From NCBI GenBank assembly GCA_905209725.1, contig CAJLTZ010000074.1:1-12742 (forward strand): a stretch of DNA of 12,742 bases, in the 5' to 3' direction. Positions 1 to 5,863 of the stretch are shown piece after piece; position 1 is the first letter of the stretch, and every line of letters starts with the position of its first letter. The translations under genes were made by a program, and so were the position numbers. The stretch is from an uncultured Muribaculaceae bacterium (GTDB taxonomy: Bacteria; Bacteroidota; Bacteroidia; Bacteroidales; Muribaculaceae). The notes beneath the pieces were generated by a model. It was not told the origin of the DNA. It saw only the letters and a list, made by a program, of their open reading frames with translations, and searched no databases.

Positions 1-52
1 TGAGGCACATCTGCGACCCCTGCGTTAACATTTTTTGTGGGATGGGGTCTTA
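1..52. repeat. Left copy of 52-bp perfect inverted repeat at the window ends
   Basis: These bases are the exact reverse complement of 12691-12742; the match stops at base 53 (A here, G in the other copy). Read outward from the window, the repeat carries a GACCCC...GGGGTC stem with a 23-nt loop, and a short open frame from an ATG (31-29, minus) preceded by five A residues that runs off the edge. It starts 44 nt beyond the stop codon of the flippase gene. A likely reading is the edge of a multicopy element, such as an insertion sequence, at which the assembly stopped. An invertible-segment boundary is the alternative. No transposase can be recognised from so few bases. Confidence 0.9.
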
Positions 53-96
53 ATCAACTTCAATATATCCGGTTCAAATTTCGTTGCGAGGCTGAA

Positions 97-1488
97 TTAT
101 TTGTTCCATATCCCCGTTGCCGTTTTATTCAATATCCTGGAGGTCTGGATAACACCAAACCAGGAGTTGCAGATCAATGGCAATACTATGGACACGGCCA
201 AAAGCCCGATCAATCCGAATATATTGCAGAAATAGCAACATATCGGCACATACAACAGGCAGCAAACAGATGAACAGATTAGTTGAAGCCGTATTTTCCC
301 AAGCCCTGCAAGCAGTTGAGTCCATAATGTGCCCCACATGTTCACCATCTGATACACGTACACCATTACAGTGACGGCAAATGGGACAATCACCACATCT
401 TTTATCCAGACGGAATAAACGAATGGAGACACAGCCACCATGACAAGCCCCAGCACGCCAAAACCAATCAGCACCTGGATAAGCCTTTTTCTGGCCGTGA
501 TCATCCAGGGGTAGTCTTCATTTACTTTCGCCTCCGTGAATGCGCTCCAGAAGGGCGTCAGAATTATAGTGAAAGCCATTGGGAGAACTTGCATATATTT
601 AAAGGCGATATTATATATAGTAACCTCTTCCGGGCCAATATAGTGCGATATTATCAGATTGTTTGTCTGATAAAAAGCTATGGCGAGTATCTGAAGAAAG
701 AAGAAATTTATGCCAAGCGACATGATATCCTTCGCATATCTGAACTTGACAAATCTGACGGATGGCCTGTAGTCCTTGAGAATTGTCTTGAAAGTCCAAA
801 TGTTAGCAATCACCAGAACCCCGATCGAGGTGCCCCCCATCGCAAGAGCCAGATTCACCAGGTTGCCCTTTGAGATATGAGTGATGATTAGAAGCACCGC
901 ACATAGAAACACTTGCGATAGCGTGTCGAATGCGGAGGCAAAGGCAGGCTTTTGCAATGCGTTCAATAAAGTTTTGTTTAAGCCTAAAACGAACAGAATC
1001 GAAAAGTTGGTGATTACAATCAGCACTGTATAAAGGAGTTCTTTATTCAATGCCGGATAGGCGTTCAGTATTTTACTCCAATTTAGAAAATTTGAGGCAA
1101 CCATTGCTATGAGCCACACGCATCCCACAATAAGCGTGATGATTGCATAGGCCGTACTCACATACGTTTTGGCTGCCACCGGGTCGTTGCCTTCCACAGC
1201 CTCTGTAAATCTGTTGCGAAGCCCGTTGCCGATTCCGATATCAAAAAAACTCAGCCATGCCACCAATGAAGATATTGTCAGCCAGATGCCGTATTCATAA
1301 CTTGACACATAATTGATAGTCAGGGGAACAATCAAAAATCCGCATAGAATGCTGATTCCCCTTAGGACGAACATTAAAATAATATTCTTTTTTGCCCTTA
1401 CCGAACGTTTATTTCCTTTATTTACAAATTTTAATATTTTGTCAGGGAATCTCATAATCCTACAGTTGTTTTGTGAGGAGAATGACAT
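97..1488 (-). CDS. Wzx/MATE-like polysaccharide flippase
   Basis: An integral membrane protein of about 463 residues made almost entirely of hydrophobic segments, roughly 12 to 14 of them, after a short basic N-terminus. The pattern RGISILCGFLIVPLTINYV followed by YGIWLTISSLVAWLSFFDIG and GNGLRNRFTEA is typical of polysaccharide biosynthesis (Wzx-type) exporters in Bacteroidota, which flip undecaprenyl-linked glycan units across the inner membrane for O-antigen or capsule assembly. The substrate cannot be told from sequence. Start choice is uncertain: ATG at 1488 lies about 20 nt after a predicted transcription start, and a second Met (residue 12, at 1455) is also possible. It is transcribed divergently from thrS and is visibly more AT-rich than the rest of the window, as is common for glycan loci acquired by transfer. 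No glycosyltransferase neighbour is visible before the window ends. Confidence 0.85.
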   Translation of the reverse strand: MSFSSQNNCRIMRFPDKILKFVNKGNKRSVRAKKNIILMFVLRGISILCGFLIVPLTINYVSSYEYGIWLTISSLVAWLSFFDIGIGNGLRNRFTEAVEGNDPVAAKTYVSTAYAIITLIVGCVWLIAMVASNFLNWSKILNAYPALNKELLYTVLIVITNFSILFVLGLNKTLLNALQKPAFASAFDTLSQVFLCAVLLIITHISKGNLVNLALAMGGTSIGVLVIANIWTFKTILKDYRPSVRFVKFRYAKDIMSLGINFFFLQILAIAFYQTNNLIISHYIGPEEVTIYNIAFKYMQVLPMAFTIILTPFWSAFTEAKVNEDYPWMITARKRLIQVLIGFGVLGLVMVAVSPFVYSVWIKDVVIVPFAVTVMVYVYQMVNMWGTLWTQLLAGLGKIRLQLICSSVCCLLYVPICCYFCNIFGLIGLLAVSIVLPLICNSWFGVIQTSRILNKTATGIWNK

Positions 1489-1491
1489 ATA

Positions 1492-1521
1492 TGTGGGTCA
1501 TACTTGCCACCCACAAAGTTA
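1492..1521 (-). promoter_or_regulatory. Promoter -7 box of the flippase gene overlapped by an inverted repeat
   Basis: On the minus strand, TAACTTTG (1521-1514) fits the Bacteroidota -7 consensus TAnnTTTG and would start RNA near 1507. No clean TTG -33 element is seen at the right distance. A 7-bp inverted repeat, TGTGGGT (1492-1498) and ACCCACA (1509-1515) with a 10-nt spacer, overlaps the end of the -7 box and fills the short leader. It could be an operator or a 5' hairpin. The motif match is visible; the function is inferred. Confidence 0.5.
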
Positions 1522-1602
1522 GTGATTTTATTGGAATAAAAATAATTGATAAAAATTTTAAGGAATAATCAATGATTTTTTATGTGGCGGCATGAATAAA
1601 TT

Positions 1603-1632
1603 TTGCCGGATGAAAAAAAAATCGTATCTTTG
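1603..1632 (+). promoter_or_regulatory. Promoter of the thrS-infC-rpmI-rplT cluster
   Basis: TTG at 1603-1605, a 19-nt spacer and TATCTTTG at 1625-1632 match the Bacteroidota housekeeping promoter (TTG, about 19 nt, TAnnTTTG) closely. Transcription would begin near 1637-1640, leaving a leader of about 50 nt before the thrS ATG. The TTG of the -33 box is also the first possible start codon of the open thrS frame, so that extended start would not be in the mRNA. Confidence 0.75.
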
Positions 1633-1689
1633 CGCGAATTTGTGTGGCTCAGCCTGAAAGGCAGCCTGCAGATTCGCTTTTTAAATGCA

Positions 1690-3636
1690 ATGAATATGAT
1701 AGATATCAAATTTCCTGATGGCACGGTGAAGCAGTTTGAGAGCGGCGTCACCCCGTTCCAGATAGCCGAGAGCATCAGCCCCCGGTTTGCGGCCGATGTG
1801 CTTGCCGCCAAGGTGAACGGTGAGGAATGGGACATCTCCCGCCCCGTGGATCAGAATGCCACGATAGAGCTTTTCAAATGGGACGACCCCGAGGGCAAGC
1901 ACGCCTTCTGGCACTCTTCGGCCCATCTTCTTGCTGAAGCGCTCCAGGAATTATATCCCGGTGTGAAATTCGGTATCGGCCCCGCCATCGAGAATGGATT
2001 CTATTACGATATCGACCCCGGAGAGCATAAGCTCACGGCTGAGGATTTCCCCAGGATTGAGAAAAAGATGCTCGAGCTTGCCCAGCGCAAGGAGGAGATC
2101 AAGCGTGCCGACATCTCCAAGGCCGACGCCCTGAAAATGTTTGGCGACCGTGGCGAAATATATAAATGCGAGCTCATCAGCGAGCTTGAGGACGGACATA
2201 TCACCACATATACCCAGGGTGCGTTTACTGACCTCTGCCGTGGCCCGCATATCCCCAACACCGCCCCCATCAAGGCAGTGAAGGTGACCTCGCTTGCCGG
2301 CGCCTACTGGCGCGGCGACGAGAAGCGCCAGCAGCTCGTGCGCGTGTATGGCATCACATTCCCCAAGAAGAAGATGCTTGATGAATATCTTGCCCTGCTC
2401 GAAGAGGCCAGGAAGCGCGACCATCGTCTGCTCGGCAAGGAGATGGAACTCTTCGCATTCAGCCCCACAGTGGGCGCGGGCCTTCCTCTCTGGCTTCCCA
2501 AGGGCGCGGCGCTTCGCGACCGCCTCGAGCAGTATCTCCGCAAGATTCAGAAGGAATATGGCTACCTGCAGGTAATCACCCCTCATATAGGCAACAAGGC
2601 CCTCTACGTAACCTCCGGCCACTGGGCCAAGTATGGCAAGGATTCATTCCAGCCCATCAAGACCCCGCAGGAGGGCGAGGAGTATATGCTCAAGCCGATG
2701 AACTGCCCCCACCACTGCGAGATATATAAGGCTTATCCGCGTTCCTATCGCGACCTGCCGCTGCGTTTCGCAGAGTTTGGCACCGTGTATCGCTACGAAC
2801 AGAGCGGTGAGCTCCACGGCCTCACCCGCGTGCGTGGATTCACGCAGGACGACGCCCACCTCTTCTGCGCTCCCGAGCAGATCAAGGATGAGTTCCTCAA
2901 GGTGATGGACATTATTCTCCACATCTTCCGTGCGCTCGACTTCCAGAACTTCGAGGCTCAGATATCACTCCGCGACCCCAAGAACAAGACCAAATATATC
3001 GGATCAGACGAAAACTGGCATCTTGCCGAGAACGCCATCATAGAGGCTTGTGCCGAAAAGGGGCTCAAGGCCCGTCAGGTGGAGGGCGAGGCAGCCTTCT
3101 ATGGCCCGAAGCTCGACTTCATGGTGAAGGATGCCATCGGCCGCCGCTGGCAGCTCGGCACCATCCAGGTGGACTATAACCTTCCCGAGCGCTTCGGCCT
3201 CGAATATACAGGTTCCGACAACCAGAAGCACCGTCCGGTGATGATTCACCGCGCACCCTTCGGCTCGATGGAACGCTTCGTGGCTGTGCTCCTCGAGCAC
3301 ACCGCCGGCAAGCTTCCCCTCTGGCTCATCCCCGACCAGTGTGCCATCCTTCCAATCTCCGAGAAATTCAACGACTACGCATTCCAGGTGGCCAAGGAAC
3401 TCGACAAGATGGATGTTCGCGCCGTGGTGGACGACCGCAACGAGAAGATCGGCAAGAAGATCCGCGACAACGAACTGAAGAAGATTCCCTACATGCTCAT
3501 CGTGGGCGAGAAGGAGATGGAGAATGGCGAAGTGTCGGTGCGCCGTCAGGGCGAAGGCGACAAGGGCACGATGAGCGTCAAGGCATTTGGCGACATGATC
3601 AATGCCGAGGTTGCAGCCGCAACGAATAAAGAATAA
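1690..3636 (+). CDS. thrS: Threonyl-tRNA synthetase
   Basis: A cytoplasmic class II synthetase that charges tRNA-Thr. At 648 residues it has the usual full length. Domains in order: TGS domain (about 1-65, beginning MIDIKFPDGTVKQF), the editing domain with H75xxxH79 and C183-R-G-P-H187, the catalytic core, and the anticodon-binding domain from about 545. The core shows the three expected zinc ligands: Cys339 in MNCPHHC, His390 in DDAHLF and His520 in HRAPFGSMER. Motif 2 (FGTVYRYEQSG) and motif 3 are intact. The frame is open upstream to a TTG at 1603, but that codon is part of the promoter, so ATG 1690 (or ATG 1696, two codons on) is the supported start. It is first in a cluster with infC 15 nt downstream. 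No T-box-like leader was recognised in the roughly 50-nt 5' UTR. Confidence 0.97.
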   Translation: MNMIDIKFPDGTVKQFESGVTPFQIAESISPRFAADVLAAKVNGEEWDISRPVDQNATIELFKWDDPEGKHAFWHSSAHLLAEALQELYPGVKFGIGPAIENGFYYDIDPGEHKLTAEDFPRIEKKMLELAQRKEEIKRADISKADALKMFGDRGEIYKCELISELEDGHITTYTQGAFTDLCRGPHIPNTAPIKAVKVTSLAGAYWRGDEKRQQLVRVYGITFPKKKMLDEYLALLEEARKRDHRLLGKEMELFAFSPTVGAGLPLWLPKGAALRDRLEQYLRKIQKEYGYLQVITPHIGNKALYVTSGHWAKYGKDSFQPIKTPQEGEEYMLKPMNCPHHCEIYKAYPRSYRDLPLRFAEFGTVYRYEQSGELHGLTRVRGFTQDDAHLFCAPEQIKDEFLKVMDIILHIFRALDFQNFEAQISLRDPKNKTKYIGSDENWHLAENAIIEACAEKGLKARQVEGEAAFYGPKLDFMVKDAIGRRWQLGTIQVDYNLPERFGLEYTGSDNQKHRPVMIHRAPFGSMERFVAVLLEHTAGKLPLWLIPDQCAILPISEKFNDYAFQVAKELDKMDVRAVVDDRNEKIGKKIRDNELKKIPYMLIVGEKEMENGEVSVRRQGEGDKGTMSVKAFGDMINAEVAAATNKE

Positions 3637-3651
3637 CAGACAACATACTGA

Positions 3652-4377
3652 ATGGAGAAAAAACCGCAATTCAACGGTCCGCGCCGCCCGATGGGAGGCG
3701 GCTCCCGTCCCCGTCCGGGTCAGCGTCCGGGCAGAGGGGGCGTCCGTCCCAATGACCCCTATGTCACCAACGAGCGCATTCGCGCCCGAGAGGTTCGCCT
3801 CGTGGGCGATAATGTGGAACAGGGCATCTACCCCATCCAACAGGCTCTGCGCATCGCTGAGCAGCAGGAACTCGACCTTGTGGAGATTTCCCCCAATGCC
3901 GAGCCCCCGGTGTGCCGCGTGATCGATTACCAGAAATTCCTCTATCAGCAGAAAAAACGCCAGAAAGAGCAGAAGCAGAAGGCTGCCAAGGTGGTGGTGA
4001 AGGAGATCCGTTTCGGACCCCAGACCGACGACCATGACTACAACTTCAAGCTCAAACATGCCCAGGGATTCCTCAAGGAGGGCGCCAAGGTGAAGGCTTA
4101 CGTCTTCTTCCGCGGCCGCTCAATCCTCTTCAAGGATCAGGGCGAGGTGCTCCTCCTGCGTTTCGCCAACGACCTGGAAGACCTCGGAAAGGTGGAGATG
4201 ATGCCAGTGCTCGAGGGTAAGAGAATGAGCATCATGATCGCCCCGCTCAAGGCCGCCCAGAAAAAGGACAACGCCAAGGAGCAAAAAAACCGCGACCAGA
4301 AATCCAAAGACCAGAAAGAAAATTCGGAAGCGCCCGCCAATGCCGCTGAGGCTGCGGAAGACGCCGATGGAAAATAA
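3652..4377 (+). CDS. infC: Translation initiation factor IF-3
   Basis: IF-3 binds the 30S subunit, prevents premature joining of 50S and checks initiator tRNA and start codon. The N-domain begins at about residue 38 (VTNERIRAREVRLVG) and contains CRVIDYQKF at 88-96. A lysine/glutamine-rich linker follows, and the C-domain (about 112-200) carries KEIRFGPQTDDHDYNFK and MSIMIAPLK. At 241 residues it is about 60 longer than the E. coli protein, through an Arg/Gly/Pro-rich N-terminal tail (1-37) and a charged low-complexity C-terminal tail (201-241). Tails of this kind are frequent in Bacteroidota. The start is ATG, not the rare AUU used by E. coli infC for self-control, so that mechanism does not apply. 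The 15-nt gap after thrS implies co-transcription. Confidence 0.97.
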   Translation: MEKKPQFNGPRRPMGGGSRPRPGQRPGRGGVRPNDPYVTNERIRAREVRLVGDNVEQGIYPIQQALRIAEQQELDLVEISPNAEPPVCRVIDYQKFLYQQKKRQKEQKQKAAKVVVKEIRFGPQTDDHDYNFKLKHAQGFLKEGAKVKAYVFFRGRSILFKDQGEVLLLRFANDLEDLGKVEMMPVLEGKRMSIMIAPLKAAQKKDNAKEQKNRDQKSKDQKENSEAPANAAEAAEDADGK

Positions 4378-4382
4378 AAGAG

Positions 4383-4406
4383 ACCGTAGGCACCACGTGC
4401 CGAGGT
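4383..4406 (+). promoter_or_regulatory. Small hairpin in the infC-rpmI gap
   Basis: GGCAC (4389-4393), CAC loop and GTGCC (4397-4401) form a tight 5-bp stem. ACC (4383-4385) and GGT (4404-4406) can extend it beyond a small internal loop. It lies 6 nt after the infC stop and 30 nt before the rpmI start. It may shape ribosome loading or protect message ends. It could also be chance, and no known leader family was recognised. Confidence 0.3.
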
Positions 4407-4436
4407 GAATAATTAACAACTAAATTTTCAACAAAA

Positions 4437-4634
4437 ATGCCGAAAGTAAAGACCAATGCCGCGTCTAAGAAGCGCTTCGCGCTCACCGGCACAGGCAAGA
4501 TCAAAAGGAAACACGCTTACCACAGCCACATCCTGACCAAAAAGTCGAAAAAACGCAAACGTAACCTCGACAAGACCGGACTCGTGGCTTCCGCCAACAT
4601 CAAGCAGGTGCGCGAGCTCCTTAACCTTCGCTAA
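4437..4634 (+). CDS. rpmI: Ribosomal protein L35
   Basis: A 65-residue, very basic protein of the large ribosomal subunit. The sequence MPKVKTNAASKKRFALTGTG and the following KIKRKHAYHSHILTKKSKKRKR are diagnostic of bL35, and the length is exactly that of the family. The gene lies between infC and rplT, the order found across most bacteria. The ATG is preceded by an A-rich stretch (tttcaacaaaa) instead of a Shine-Dalgarno sequence, as usual in Bacteroidota. The 59-nt gap to infC holds a small hairpin, and the 102-nt gap to rplT holds a possible longer structure. Confidence 0.97.
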   Translation: MPKVKTNAASKKRFALTGTGKIKRKHAYHSHILTKKSKKRKRNLDKTGLVASANIKQVRELLNLR

Positions 4635-4635
4635 C

Positions 4636-4701
4636 TTTTCAGCACAAATCAACAATTTTTTTACAAACCGAATGTGCAGCCCCGCAAGTGCAGACTGAAA
4701 G
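4636..4701 (+). promoter_or_regulatory. Possible RNA structure in the rpmI-rplT gap
   Basis: The gap between L35 and L20 is 102 nt, unusually long for this pair. TTTTCAG (4636-4642) can pair with CTGAAAG (4695-4701), and inside it GCAC (4642-4645) can pair with GTGC (4674-4677), while a GTGCAG/AGTGCAG near-duplicate (4674-4679, 4688-4693) offers alternative pairing. L20 represses its own operon through mRNA structures in E. coli and Bacillus, so this is a candidate autoregulatory site. That role is inference; only the complementary segments are seen. Confidence 0.3.
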
Positions 4702-4736
4702 GTCACTGCCGCTCACGTTCAAAAAACTAAAAAAAG

Positions 4737-5084
4737 ATGCCAAGATCAGTAAATCACGTAGCGTCTCGCGCTAAAAGAAAGAAAATACTTAAACTGACCC
4801 GCGGATATTACGGCAGCCGCCGCAACGTGTGGACCGTAGCGAAGAACACCTGGGAAAAAGGTCTCACCTACGCCTATCGCGACCGCAAGCAGAAAAAGCG
4901 CAATTTCCGCGCTCTCTGGATTCAGCGTATCAACGCCGCAGCCCGCATGGAAGATCTCTCTTATTCCAAGCTGATGGGCCTGATTCATGCAGCCGGTATC
5001 GAGATCAACCGCAAGGTGCTCGCCGAGCTCGCCATGAACAATCCCGAGGCTTTCAAGGCTATCGTCGCCAAGGTGAAGAAATAA
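4737..5084 (+). CDS. rplT: Ribosomal protein L20
   Basis: A 115-residue basic protein that binds 23S rRNA early in large-subunit assembly. MPRSVNHVASRAKRKKILKL, then RGYYGSRRNVW and YRDRKQKKRNFRALWIQRIN, are the family's hallmark long basic helix, and the C-terminal globular part contains YSKLMGLIHAAGIEINRKVLAELA. The length is normal and the start is fixed by the conserved MPR. It is last in the thrS cluster; a terminator-like hairpin begins 19 nt after its stop. In other phyla L20 is the autoregulator of this operon. Confidence 0.97.
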   Translation: MPRSVNHVASRAKRKKILKLTRGYYGSRRNVWTVAKNTWEKGLTYAYRDRKQKKRNFRALWIQRINAAARMEDLSYSKLMGLIHAAGIEINRKVLAELAMNNPEAFKAIVAKVKK

Positions 5085-5102
5085 AAGTGATGAAATGAGA
5101 TG

Positions 5103-5125
5103 AGGTTGCCCTCCTGGGGCAACTT
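5103..5125 (+). terminator. Terminator-like hairpin after rplT
   Basis: GTTGCCC (5105-5111), TCCTG loop and GGGCAAC (5117-5123) form a perfect 7-bp stem. AG/TT adjacent to it extends it to 9 bp with one G-U pair. The tail TTGTT is only moderately T-rich, so termination may be partial. It closes the ribosomal-protein cluster and stands upstream of the cysteine-rich gene. Confidence 0.6.
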
Positions 5126-5140
5126 GTTCCCATATTACAT

Positions 5141-5177
5141 GAGGCTGAGACGTAAATACCTTTTACGCCCCAGCTTC
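5141..5177 (+). promoter_or_regulatory. Second hairpin, in the leader of the cysteine-rich gene
   Basis: GAGGCTG (5141-5147) pairs with CAGCTTC (5171-5177, one G-U). A 3x3 internal loop follows, and CGTAAA (5151-5156) then pairs with TTTACG (5162-5167) around a 5-nt loop. The 13 pairs end 40 nt before the ATG of the cysteine-rich gene and are followed by TTGTATTAT. It may be a second terminator, an attenuator or a leader structure. No TAnnTTTG promoter was found between rplT and that gene, so control may act on readthrough or use another sigma factor. Confidence 0.4.
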
Positions 5178-5217
5178 TTGTATTATCTGACCAATGATTT
5201 TCATAAACAATCAGAAC

Positions 5218-5673
5218 ATGAAGAAATTCCTTCTCGCGCTCAGCGTTATAATCGCTGGAGTATTCGTGGCCATGGCTCAGACTCCTGCCAATTGCCCGAA
5301 AAACAACTGCGGCAACTGCCCGCAGAAAAATTGTGCTAACTGCCCGCAGAAGTGTAAGAACGACTCCACATGCCAGATTCCCTGCAAAAAGGCCTGCAAA
5401 CAGGTTTGCAGCAAGAACTGCAGTAAGGATTGTAAGGAGTGTCCCAACTATCAGAATTGCAACAAACTCTGCAAAGACTGCAAAGACTGCAAGGTCTGCA
5501 AGAACTGCAAGGTCTGCAAGAACTGCAAGAACTGCAAGGTCTGCAAGAACTGCAAGAACTGCAAGGACTGTGTGAAGGCTTGTGGCAAAGCCAAGAAAGT
5601 ATGCATTCAGGGAAAATCCGACTGTCCCCGTGCAAAAGGATGCCAATGGCAGAAAAACTGCAACCGCAGATAG
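5218..5673 (+). CDS. Exported cysteine- and lysine-rich repeat protein, function unknown
   Basis: I do not recognise this family. The 151-residue product begins with a standard Sec signal peptide (MKKFLLALSVIIAGVFVAMA, cleavage likely AMA|QT), so it should reach the periplasm or cell surface. The mature part, about 131 residues, holds 31 cysteines and about 29 lysines. It begins with NCP-x(2-3)-NC-type repeats (about residues 25-50), passes through scattered CxxxC pairs, then has eleven consecutive K[DNV]C tripeptides (codons 86-118), and ends with a short tail rich in K, Q, N and R. There are almost no large hydrophobic residues after the signal. Possible roles are metal binding or a disulfide-linked cationic matrix; neither is shown. 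An upstream in-frame start (5194) would spoil the signal peptide, so ATG 5218 is preferred. No partner gene, metal transporter or thiol oxidoreductase lies beside it. Confidence 0.85.
   Translation: MKKFLLALSVIIAGVFVAMAQTPANCPKNNCGNCPQKNCANCPQKCKNDSTCQIPCKKACKQVCSKNCSKDCKECPNYQNCNKLCKDCKDCKVCKNCKVCKNCKNCKVCKNCKNCKDCVKACGKAKKVCIQGKSDCPRAKGCQWQKNCNRR
5473..5571 (+). repeat. Tandem array of eleven 9-nt units in the cysteine-rich gene
   Basis: Eleven in-frame units of the form AA[A/G]-[GAC/GTC/AAC]-TG[C/T] encode KDC, KDC, KVC, KNC, KVC, KNC, KNC, KVC, KNC, KNC, KDC. A higher-order 27-nt unit (KVC-KNC-KNC) occurs twice in identical form at 5509-5535 and 5536-5562. Near-identity at the DNA level suggests recent expansion by slippage. 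Changes in unit number would keep the frame and vary protein length. Confidence 0.95.
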
Positions 5674-5720
5674 AAATTATAAGTTGTGCCGTATAACGGC
5701 AGGCAGAAAGTAAAAAAAGA

Positions 5721-5756
5721 AAAACGGAGCCTGGGCCTCGACCCGGACTCCGTTTT
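5721..5756. terminator. Bidirectional intrinsic terminator
   Basis: AAAACGGAG (5721-5729) and CTCCGTTTT (5748-5756) form a perfect 9-bp outer stem, with an inner GGG/CCC helix closing the loop. Both sides carry T-runs when read in either direction (GTTTTG on plus; a long T-rich stretch on minus through 5711-5720). It sits between the converging cysteine-rich gene (plus) and ispG (minus) and should stop both. A weaker A6/T7 hairpin at 5846-5861, right after the ispG stop, may add to minus-strand termination. The rest of 5757-5863 shows nothing else. Confidence 0.85.
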
Positions 5757-5863
5757 GTCGCTTTAGCATTGTTCTATTATTTTAAAGGCAATGTCTGCGA
5801 CAATTACCTAATATGTAGACAAACTGGAGCACAAAAAGTTTAATCAAAAAAGAATTTTTTTAA

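Noticed and set aside
3004..4059. A 351-codon minus-strand open frame across the thrS-infC junction
   Set aside because: It lies fully opposite two certain genes in GC-rich DNA and its product is Leu/His-rich shadow sequence.
5059..5646. Minus-strand frame with Ala-Val-Leu repeats and plus-strand LQELQG frame (5439-5696)
   Set aside because: Both are other-frame readings of the 9-nt array. Only the Cys/Lys frame has a signal peptide, start context and a following terminator.
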